Positions 1-4,844 of a DNA stretch of 5,966 nt are shown in pieces. Position 1 is the stretch's first letter. The number at the start of each line of letters is the position of its first letter. Source of the stretch: BMS3Abin12 sp964487445 (GTDB taxonomy: Bacteria; Pseudomonadota; Gammaproteobacteria; 21-64-14); assembly GCA_964487445.1 (NCBI GenBank), contig CAZAQG010000114.1, forward strand, positions 1-5,966, in the 5' to 3' direction. The position numbers and the translations under genes are program-made. The notes beneath the pieces are model-generated. The model was not told where the DNA came from. It did no database searches and saw nothing but the letters and a program-made list of their open reading frames with translations.

Positions 1-75
1 AGGAGCCAGATCATCTTCGCCGTCAGACGACTCCCTTTCGAGCTGCGCAGAAAACTGGAAAATTTTGACCGATAA
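1..75 (+). CDS. Possible C-terminal end of an unknown upstream gene (partial)
   Basis: Reading from base 1 the frame is open for 24 codons and stops at TAA (73-75). The visible peptide contains FAVRRLPFELRRKLENF, a mixed hydrophobic and basic composition that looks protein-like. A weak hairpin with a T-run follows 11 bases later, as expected at the end of a transcription unit converging on nrdG. I do not recognise the family. Such a short open stretch could be chance, so this is a tentative call. Confidence 0.3.
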   Translation, partial: RSQIIFAVRRLPFELRRKLENFDR

Positions 76-85
76 CGGATTTTCG

Positions 86-106
86 CCCGTGATTCGTCGG
101 GTTTTT
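86..106 (+). terminator. Weak candidate intrinsic terminator, plus strand
   Basis: CCCG (86-89) can pair with CGGG (98-101) around an 8-nt loop and is followed directly by TTTTT (102-106). The stem is only 4 bp, so folding alone is poor support. The main argument is its position just after the possible stop codon at 75. Confidence 0.3.
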
Positions 107-212
107 CGGAGTCGGCACGGCGCGGTATCGACCCTCGATGTTGGATTCCGTCGCAAGAACGGCGCCGGAAGGGCACGCCCTTTCAGGGCGCGGCATCATC
201 CCGTCCGAAGTA

Positions 213-230
213 CCGCCGTTTGCACGGCGG
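213..230 (-). terminator. Stem-loop just downstream of nrdG
   Basis: A perfect 7-bp inverted repeat, CCGCCGT (213-219) and ACGGCGG (224-230), encloses a 4-nt loop about 29 bases past the nrdG stop codon. The position suits a transcript end or a 3'-end-stabilising hairpin for the nrd operon. On the minus strand the bases after it (TACTTCGG) are not a U-tract, so efficient intrinsic termination is doubtful. Confidence 0.35.
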
Positions 231-258
231 GGAAGGGGCCGTCGGCATCCGCCTGGGC

Positions 259-933
259 TTACGTCGCCCCCCGGATCTCGAAACGCTCGAACCTCCGCGC
301 GAGACCGTCCCGCACCGCCCGCCAAGCGCCGTCCCCGGCGGGCGGGCCGCCAGGGCGGCGCATCTGCCACACATAGCGACGTACCCCGTGCTCTGCGAGC
401 CAATGCCCCAAACCAAGCAGTTCCTCCGGCGTCGCCCCCTCGTAGAGTGTGGTGCGCACCTCGTAGTCGACGCCGCTGCCGATCACCCACTCCAGGCTGC
501 GGCGAAACCGTCCGCCCGCGCCCCGAACCCCGGTGATGGCCGCGTAGCGCCCGATCGGACCCTTGGCGTCGAGCCCGATCCAATCGAGATCCGCGAGAAT
601 CGACGCCAGTCGCTGCGGATAGACGCCGGCCGTGTGCAGCCCGACCTGGAAGCCCAAGGCCTTCACCTGCGCCACGGCCGCCGCCAGCGCCCGCTGCGCC
701 GTGGGTTCGCCGCCGCTGAACACCACGGCGTCCAGCAACCCGCGGCGTCGCCCGAGAAAGACCCGCACCTCCTCCCAGGCGGGTCCGTGCCTTTCCGCCG
801 GCGGCAACAGGTGCGGGTTGTGGCAGTAGCCGCAACGCCACGGGCAGCCCTGGCAGAAGACGACCGCCGCCAGGCGCCCGGGGAAATCGATGGTGGTAAG
901 CGGCGTGAGCCCGCCTACGCGAAACTCCTGCAC
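259..933 (-). CDS. nrdG: Anaerobic ribonucleotide reductase activating protein, radical SAM (NrdG2-type)
   Basis: This radical-SAM activase reduces S-adenosylmethionine with a [4Fe-4S] cluster and abstracts hydrogen from the glycine of NrdD, creating the glycyl radical needed for ribonucleotide reduction without oxygen. With the start chosen here the protein has 224 aa. It opens with the family signature VGGLTPLTTIDFPG (residues 6-19). The cluster motif CPWRCGYC follows, giving a CxxxCxxC with cysteines 30, 34 and 37. The SAM-binding SGGEPT lies at residues 73-78. The GTG start at 933 is preferred because CGGGAGG (944-950) lies 10 nt upstream and the protein then begins close to the signature, as is usual for this family. 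An in-frame ATG at 972 adds 13 residues, and one at 1065 adds 44 but would overlap the preceding gene heavily. It is the last gene of the nrd operon and overlaps the glycyl-radical ORF by 19 nt, which suggests translational coupling. Confidence 0.93.
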   Translation of the reverse strand: MQEFRVGGLTPLTTIDFPGRLAAVVFCQGCPWRCGYCHNPHLLPPAERHGPAWEEVRVFLGRRRGLLDAVVFSGGEPTAQRALAAAVAQVKALGFQVGLHTAGVYPQRLASILADLDWIGLDAKGPIGRYAAITGVRGAGGRFRRSLEWVIGSGVDYEVRTTLYEGATPEELLGLGHWLAEHGVRRYVWQMRRPGGPPAGDGAWRAVRDGLARRFERFEIRGAT

Positions 934-1121
934 CGTTCGGCCGCCTCCCGATACGGCGCCGTCTGCACGCATGCCTCGCGGAAGTGTCGGCGTTCGCCGT
1001 GCTCGGACTGCTTGCCGGGATTGAACTCCGACACCGGTCGGTGATAGCCCATTACACGCGTCCAAACCTCGCAGGGTTGGCGCTCCTCGTCCGTCAATGT
1101 GATCCTGGTATTCTCGATCAT
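915..1121 (-). CDS. nrdD: Separate small ORF carrying the NrdD glycyl-radical loop
   Basis: This 68-aa product corresponds to the extreme C-terminus of class III ribonucleotide reductase. It contains CEVWTRVMGYHRPVSEFN followed by GKQSEHGERRHF. The RVMGYHRP segment is the glycyl-radical loop, and Gly25 is the expected radical site that NrdG would activate. In most NrdD proteins this loop is fused behind the zinc-binding site; here it is a separate reading frame 48 nt after the stop of the large nrdD ORF. The ATG at 1121 has a good Shine-Dalgarno, AGAGAGG (1131-1137), 9 nt upstream, which favours independent translation over a broken gene. Residues after about 52 (VQTAPYREAAERCRSFA) are not part of the loop signature as I recall it. 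It ends at TAG (915-917) and overlaps nrdG. I believe similar small annotated NrdD pieces exist in other proteobacteria but cannot verify that here. The alternative is stop-codon readthrough from nrdD, because the frames match. Confidence 0.85.
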   Translation of the reverse strand: MIENTRITLTDEERQPCEVWTRVMGYHRPVSEFNPGKQSEHGERRHFREACVQTAPYREAAERCRSFA

Positions 1122-1130
1122 TTCGGTGTT

Positions 1131-1137
1131 CCTCTCT
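1131..1137 (-). promoter_or_regulatory. Ribosome binding site of the glycyl-radical ORF
   Basis: On the minus strand AGAGAGG stands 9 nt before the ATG at 1121. It matters because it indicates deliberate initiation of the small ORF after the TAG that ends the large nrdD frame, and so separates a natural split gene from a simple nonsense mutation. Confidence 0.6.
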
Positions 1138-1169
1138 TCAGATGGGACCTCGTGTCGGGCGACAGACCT

Positions 1170-3230
1170 CTAGGCATCGCCCGTGCACCCGCGCTTACGC
1201 GCGAGGATCTCCTCGTCGCAATTCGGGCAGAACTTGTGCTCGCCGGCCAGGTAGCCGTGCTTCGGACAGATCGAGAAGGTCGGCGTCACCGTGAGGTACG
1301 GCAGCCGGAAGCGCTCCAGCGCCCGGCGCACGAGGCGCTTGCAGGCCTCGGCGCTCGAGATCCGCTCGCCCATGTAGAGGTGCAGCACCGTGCCGCCGGT
1401 GTAGCGGCGCTGGAGCGCCTCCTGGCGTTCGAGCGCCTCGAAGGGGTCGTCCGTGAACCCTACCGGGAGTTGGGTCGAGTTCGTGTAATAGGGCTTCTCG
1501 GGCGTACCCGCCTGGAGGATGCCCGGGAAGCGACGACGGTCCTCCTTGGCGAGGCGATAGGTCGTGCCCTCCGCCGGCGTCGCTTCCAGATTGTAGAGCC
1601 GCCCCGTCTCTTCCTGGAAAGCGACGATGCGCTCGCGCACGTGATCGAGCAACCGGCAGGCGAATTCGTGCCCCCACGGCGTGGTGATGTCGTGCTCGTC
1701 CTCTGTGAAATTGCGGATCATCTCGTTGATGCCGTTCACTCCCAGCGTCGAGAAGTGGTTGCGCAGCGTACCCAGATAGCGCTTCGTGTACGGGAACAGA
1801 CCCTCGTCGATCAGACGCTGAACGACCTTGCACTTGATCTCGAGACTCGACTTGCCCAGCTCCAGCAATGCGTCCAGGCGCGCGAACAACGCGCGCTCGT
1901 CGCCGCGGTACAGGTATCCGAGGCGCGCGCAGTTGATGGTTACCACCCCGATGGAGCCGGTCTGCTCGGCCGATCCGAACAGGCCGTTTCCGCGCTTGAG
2001 CAGCTCGCGCAAATCGAGCTGCAGCCGGCAGCACATCGAGCGGACCATGCGCGGTTCCAGGTCGGAGTTGATGAAATTCTGGAAATACGGCAGCCCGTAC
2101 TTCGCCGTCATCTCGAACAGCCGCGTGGCGTTCTCCGAGTCCCACGGGAACTCGGAGGTGATGTTGTAGGTGGGGATCGGGAAGGTGAAGACGCGACCCT
2201 TGGCGTCGCCGGCCGTCATGACCTCGATGTAGACGCGGTTGATAAGGTCCATCTCCGGGCCCAGTTCGCCGTAGGTGAACGCCATCTCCTCGCCCCCGAT
2301 CACCGGGTGCTGTTCCCGCAGGTCCTCGGGGCAGACCCAGTCGAAGGTGAGATTGGTGAACGGGGTCTGCGTGCCCCAGCGCGAGGGGACGTTGAGGTTG
2401 AAGACGAGTTCCTGGATGTTCTGGCGCACCGCCTCATAGGACAGCGCGTCCTTGCGCACGAAGGGGGCGAGATAGGTGTCGAAGGAGCTGAACGCCTGGG
2501 CGCCCGCCCACTCGTTCTGCAGCGTCCCCAGAAAGTTCACCATCTGGCCTACCGCGCTCGAGAGGTGCCGCGGCGGGGCCGCCTCCACTTTCCCCGGTAC
2601 ACCGTTCAGGCCCTCGGCGAGCAACATGCGCAGCGACCACCCCGCGCAGTAGCCGCACAGCATATCGAGGTCGTGGATATGCAGATCGGCGTTGCGGTGC
2701 GCCTCGCCCACCTCCGGCGGATAGACGTGGCTGAGCCAGTAGTTGGCGATCACCTTGCCCGAGACGTTCAGGATCAGGCCGCCCAGCGAATACCCCTGAT
2801 TGGCGTTGGCATGCACCCGCCAGTCGGCGCGCGTGAGGTACTCCTGGACCGAGGATTCCACGTCCACCAGCGTCCTGCGGTCTTCGCGCAACCGGCGGTG
2901 CTGCTCGCGATAGACCGCATAGGCACGCGCCACACGATAGTGGCCGGCGCGCATCAGACACAGTTCCACCCGGTCCTGAATATCCTCGACGTGAATGGTA
3001 TCGCCGGGGTTCAGGTGGCGAATGAGCCCTTCGGTGACCTGCGCCGCCAGCGAGCGCACCATGAGCGCGACGCCCTCGGCATGGTCGCCCCCCTCCACGC
3101 CCAGGAAGGCCCGGGTCATGGCGTATTCGATTTTGCGCGGGTCGAACGACACCGCCTCACCGTTGCGACGAATCGCGCGATAGACATCGAAACGGACGGG
3201 TGCCGCGAGGGTTTCGCAATTCGTATCCAT
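1170..3230 (-). CDS. nrdD: Anaerobic (class III) ribonucleoside-triphosphate reductase, large polypeptide lacking the glycyl-radical loop
   Basis: NrdD makes deoxyribonucleotides for DNA synthesis under anaerobic conditions using a glycyl radical. This 686-aa cytoplasmic polypeptide begins with an ATP-cone allosteric domain (about residues 14-110, including VRFDVYRAIRRNGEAVSFDP). The catalytic barrel follows, with conserved-looking blocks such as NANQGYSLGGLILN, NADLHIHDLDML, VPSRWGTQTPFTNLTFDW, FPIPTYNIT, TGSIGVVTINCARLGYL and GVNGINEMIRN. SMCCRLQLDL may hold the active-site cysteine. The end carries the zinc site, C655-P-K-H658 and C668-P-N-C671. After CDEE the frame stops within 13 residues at TAG (1170-1172), before the glycyl-radical loop, which is supplied by the next ORF. 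The ATG at 3230 is preceded by AGGAGG (3235-3240) with a short 4-nt spacer. It is the first gene of the operon and lies behind a cobalamin riboswitch and NrdR-like boxes. Confidence 0.95.
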   Translation of the reverse strand: MDTNCETLAAPVRFDVYRAIRRNGEAVSFDPRKIEYAMTRAFLGVEGGDHAEGVALMVRSLAAQVTEGLIRHLNPGDTIHVEDIQDRVELCLMRAGHYRVARAYAVYREQHRRLREDRRTLVDVESSVQEYLTRADWRVHANANQGYSLGGLILNVSGKVIANYWLSHVYPPEVGEAHRNADLHIHDLDMLCGYCAGWSLRMLLAEGLNGVPGKVEAAPPRHLSSAVGQMVNFLGTLQNEWAGAQAFSSFDTYLAPFVRKDALSYEAVRQNIQELVFNLNVPSRWGTQTPFTNLTFDWVCPEDLREQHPVIGGEEMAFTYGELGPEMDLINRVYIEVMTAGDAKGRVFTFPIPTYNITSEFPWDSENATRLFEMTAKYGLPYFQNFINSDLEPRMVRSMCCRLQLDLRELLKRGNGLFGSAEQTGSIGVVTINCARLGYLYRGDERALFARLDALLELGKSSLEIKCKVVQRLIDEGLFPYTKRYLGTLRNHFSTLGVNGINEMIRNFTEDEHDITTPWGHEFACRLLDHVRERIVAFQEETGRLYNLEATPAEGTTYRLAKEDRRRFPGILQAGTPEKPYYTNSTQLPVGFTDDPFEALERQEALQRRYTGGTVLHLYMGERISSAEACKRLVRRALERFRLPYLTVTPTFSICPKHGYLAGEHKFCPNCDEEILARKRGCTGDA

Positions 3231-3267
3231 GGCGCCTCCTGAGCCGGGCTCGTTCGGGATGGGCGCC
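3231..3267 (-). promoter_or_regulatory. Candidate ribosome-binding-site-sequestering hairpin (riboswitch expression platform)
   Basis: The self-complementary hexamer GGCGCC occurs at 3231-3236, abutting the nrdD start and the AGGAGG Shine-Dalgarno (3235-3240), and again at 3262-3267. Pairing of the two would enclose the ribosome binding site, with a small GAGC/GCTC hairpin (3241-3251) inside. No U-tract terminator is seen between the riboswitch and nrdD, so control at translation initiation is the more natural reading. This is an inference from complementarity without an energy calculation; the region is very GC-rich and other pairings compete. Confidence 0.35.
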
Positions 3268-3340
3268 TGCGCGGACCGGTAGGGGGAGAGGGCGCAACCC
3301 CGGCGCCGGGCGCGGCGCGGGCATATCGACCCCTCACCCG

Positions 3341-3392
3341 AAGCCTGTGTCGCGAAGGCTTGGGCGTATCACGGACCGGGCGCCGGGCCCGG
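3341..3392 (-). other. Two stem-loops in the nrdD leader, 3' of the riboswitch
   Basis: CCGGGC (3376-3381) and GCCCGG (3387-3392) form a GC-only 6-bp stem with a 5-nt loop beginning 6 nt after the riboswitch P1. AAGCCT (3341-3346) and AGGCTT (3356-3361) form a second 6-bp stem with a 9-nt loop. Neither is followed by a U-run on the minus strand, so they are not classical intrinsic terminators. They may take part in the riboswitch's structural switching or be leader spacer structures. Confidence 0.35.
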
Positions 3393-3397
3393 CTCGA

Positions 3398-3605
3398 CCT
3401 CCGACAGGTCTTCGGACTCGGGGGCGGGCCGTGCCCGGTTGGGCATGGCGACCTCGACACACGGCTTCCCATCCCCGCGGGACAGTGCCTGGGATCCGCC
3501 GGACCCCGTGTGTGTCTCGTTCCCCCTCACCGCTGCGCGTCAGTCCCGGATTTACACCGGGTTCCCTTTTTCGGCCGACCCTATATATTGGGCCAACGCC
3601 GGAGG
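3398..3605 (-). ncRNA. Cobalamin (B12) riboswitch upstream of nrdD
   Basis: Read on the minus strand, the sequence carries the conserved B12-element blocks in the right order. AAAGGGAACCCGGTG (3555-3569) is followed by TAAATCCGGGACTGACGCGC, then AGCGGTGAGGGGG. GGCACTGTCCCGCGGGGATG and GGGAAGCC lie in the P5-P6 region (about 3465-3492), and GAGTCCGAAGACCTGTCGG (3401-3419) closes the core. The outer P1 stem is CCTCCG (3600-3605) pairing with CGGAGG (3398-3403). The match to the well-known btuB leader is close, including CTGACGCGCAGCGGT and CCGAAGACCTG. In this class, adenosylcobalamin binding normally represses the downstream gene. Here that is the nrdD operon, a B12-independent reductase, so repression by B12 makes sense if a B12-dependent NrdJ also exists. 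Confidence 0.93.
3578..3593. promoter_or_regulatory. nrdR box: NrdR box 1 (candidate)
   Basis: ACCCTATATATTGGGC is a near-perfect palindrome that agrees with the reported NrdR consensus acaCwAtATaTwGtgt at 13 of 16 positions by my hand alignment. NrdR is the ATP/dATP-sensing repressor of ribonucleotide reductase genes. The box lies downstream of the predicted transcription start, inside the DNA that also encodes the 5' part of the riboswitch. It pairs with a weaker box 32 bp away. Confidence 0.65.
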
Positions 3606-3609
3606 TAAG

Positions 3610-3625
3610 GCACAAGATAAGGGGT
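3610..3625. promoter_or_regulatory. nrdR box: NrdR box 2 (candidate), overlapping the nrdD -10 element
   Basis: On the minus strand ACCCCTTATCTTGTGC agrees with the NrdR consensus at 11 of 16 positions. Its centre (3617.5) is 32 bp from that of box 1 (3585.5), leaving 16 bp between the two. This matches the tandem 31-32 bp spacing described for NrdR sites. It covers the predicted -10 hexamer, so binding would block RNA polymerase. Confidence 0.55.
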
Positions 3626-3642
3626 AAATACGAAGAATACAA
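3614..3642 (-). promoter_or_regulatory. Predicted sigma70-type promoter of the nrd operon
   Basis: On the minus strand TTGTAT (3637-3642) and TATCTT (3614-3619) are separated by exactly 17 nt. The predicted start near 3607 falls just before the first riboswitch base pair (P1 begins at 3605), which supports the assignment. The hexamers match the consensus only moderately (3/6 and 4/6), which may mean dependence on an anaerobic activator; I found no clear FNR site. Confidence 0.5.
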
Positions 3643-3757
3643 GGGGCGCCGCCGAAGCGCCGCACCCCTGCCCGCCCGCCCTGCGGTTCGCCCCTCCGCT
3701 GCTTGGAAATGACCGCCCGGCGCCCTGCAATCGGGCCTCATCGACCCGGCAACCCAT

Positions 3758-3773
3758 TGTCACAAAGCCTACA
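3758..3773. promoter_or_regulatory. NifA upstream activator sequence (TGT-N10-ACA)
   Basis: TGT (3758-3760), ten bases, then ACA (3771-3773) is the exact NifA binding motif. Its centre lies about 131 bp upstream of the start predicted from the -24/-12 element, within the usual range for NifA enhancers. The motif alone is short and could arise by chance, but its place ahead of a sigma54 promoter and nifU makes it convincing. Confidence 0.8.
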
Positions 3774-3870
3774 AGGGGCCTGCCTCGTGTGCGTGCCCTA
3801 CCCGCCCACGCTCGCGGGCGCACTCCGGAAAGCCCAGTGAAAACAATGCGCCCACGGCTTCGGATCGGTG

Positions 3871-3886
3871 TGGCATGCGGATTGCA
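3871..3886 (+). promoter_or_regulatory. Sigma54 (-24/-12) promoter of nifUS
   Basis: TGGCATGCGGATTGCA fits the TGGCAC-N5-TTGCA consensus with a single change (T for C). The invariant GG (3872-3873) and GC (3884-3885) are separated by the required 10 bases. The predicted start is about 3897, giving a leader of about 48 nt before nifU. Together with the NifA site it implies expression only when fixed nitrogen and oxygen are low. Confidence 0.85.
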
Positions 3887-3944
3887 CAATGCCGGTCAAC
3901 CTACCGGGGAAGCGCACCGACGATCACCAGACAGGGGTACGGCC

Positions 3945-4841
3945 ATGTGGGACTACTCGGAAAAGGTCAAAGACCACTTCTTCAATCCCAGGAACGCGGG
4001 CGTGGTGGACGGCGCCAACGCGGCGGGAGAGGTGGGCTCGATCTCCTGCGGCGATGCGTTGCGTCTCACGCTGAGGGTCGACCCGGCCGACGAAGTCATA
4101 CTGGACGCCGGCTTCCAGACCTTCGGTTGCGGTTCCGCCATCGCCTCCTCGTCGGCGTTGACGGAAATCATCAAGGGCATAACGCTGGACCAGGCGATGA
4201 AGGTGAGCAACCGGGACATCGCCGACTATCTGGACGGCCTGCCACCGGAAAAGATGCACTGCTCGGTCATGGGGCGCGAGGCCCTGCGGGCGGCGGTGGC
4301 CGACTACCGCGGCGAGGAGTGGAGAGACGATCGCGAGGAAGGCGCACTGGTGTGCAAGTGCTTCGCCGTCGACGCGGCGATGATCGAGGAGACGGTGCGC
4401 GCCAACGGTCTGCATACGGTGGAAGACGTGACCCACTACACCAAGGCGGGCGGCGGGTGCACTTCCTGTCATGAAGCCATCGAAGAGATCCTCGCCAAGG
4501 TACTGGCCGGAAGGGGCGAGAGTTTCGATCCCGCGGCGCTCGAACCGGCCGCGGCCGAACCGGTCACGACCGGCGCCCTGACCAACCTGCAGCGTATCCG
4601 GCGCATCGAGTCGGTGATTGCGTCCCTGCGGCCCCGGCTGCAGGCCGATCACGGAGACGTGGAACTCGTGGACGTGGACGCAGACACGGTCTACGTGAAT
4701 ATGACCGGCGCCTGCTCGGGCTGTCAGATGGCGTCCCTGACCCTGGGCGGCATCCAGCAGCGGTTGATCGAGGACCTGGGGGAATTCATCCGGGTGGTGC
4801 CGGCCGGCCGGATGCCGCGTACCGCGCGCGCGGGGGGCTGA
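3945..4841 (+). CDS. nifU: NifU, Fe-S cluster assembly scaffold for nitrogenase
   Basis: NifU builds [2Fe-2S] and [4Fe-4S] clusters from sulfur donated by NifS and passes them to nitrogenase proteins. The 298-aa product has the full three-domain layout. The IscU-like domain (about 1-125) has scaffold cysteines C35, C62 and C106. The central ferredoxin/BFD-like [2Fe-2S] domain has C137, C139, C172 and C175. The C-terminal Nfu domain (about 212-290) has the CSGC pair C257/C260. The first seven cysteines fall at the same residue numbers as I recall for Azotobacter vinelandii NifU. The ATG at 3945 is chosen because the protein then begins MWDYSEKVKDHFFNPRNAG, as in known NifU, and AGGGG (3933-3937) lies 7 nt upstream. 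The frame is open upstream to an ATG at 3789, but that start lies upstream of the sigma54 promoter and is rejected. It is followed after 3 nt by nifS. Confidence 0.97.
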   Translation: MWDYSEKVKDHFFNPRNAGVVDGANAAGEVGSISCGDALRLTLRVDPADEVILDAGFQTFGCGSAIASSSALTEIIKGITLDQAMKVSNRDIADYLDGLPPEKMHCSVMGREALRAAVADYRGEEWRDDREEGALVCKCFAVDAAMIEETVRANGLHTVEDVTHYTKAGGGCTSCHEAIEEILAKVLAGRGESFDPAALEPAAAEPVTTGALTNLQRIRRIESVIASLRPRLQADHGDVELVDVDADTVYVNMTGACSGCQMASLTLGGIQQRLIEDLGEFIRVVPAGRMPRTARAGG

Positions 4842-4844
4842 GCC

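Noticed and set aside
169..182. Palindrome AAGGGCACGCCCTT as a terminator or operator
   Set aside because: The stem is only about 5 bp with a usable loop, no U-tract follows on the minus strand, and no gene on the plus strand clearly ends before it.
1170..1172. In-frame TAG read as pyrrolysine
   Set aside because: Pyrrolysine is confined to a few lineages with pyl genes and is not known in NrdD; the downstream Shine-Dalgarno and ATG offer a simpler explanation.
984..3242. Long plus-strand open frame (752 codons) opposite nrdD
   Set aside because: It mirrors the GC-rich nrdD gene. Its translation is rich in R, E, V and L with no recognisable domain, while the minus strand encodes an unmistakable NrdD.
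3334..3741. Intergenic open frames of 135 codons (minus) and 170 codons (plus, 3200-3712)
   Set aside because: They run through the riboswitch and promoter elements, are R/P/G-rich, and have no convincing ribosome binding site or family resemblance.
3757..3765. TTGTCACAA as an FNR or Anr site
   Set aside because: It lacks the TTGAT-N4-ATCAA form. The TGT-N10-ACA reading at the same place explains the sequence better.
3789..3944. N-terminal extension of nifU from an upstream ATG
   Set aside because: It begins before the -24/-12 promoter, would not be on the predicted transcript, and known NifU proteins start at the MWDYS position.
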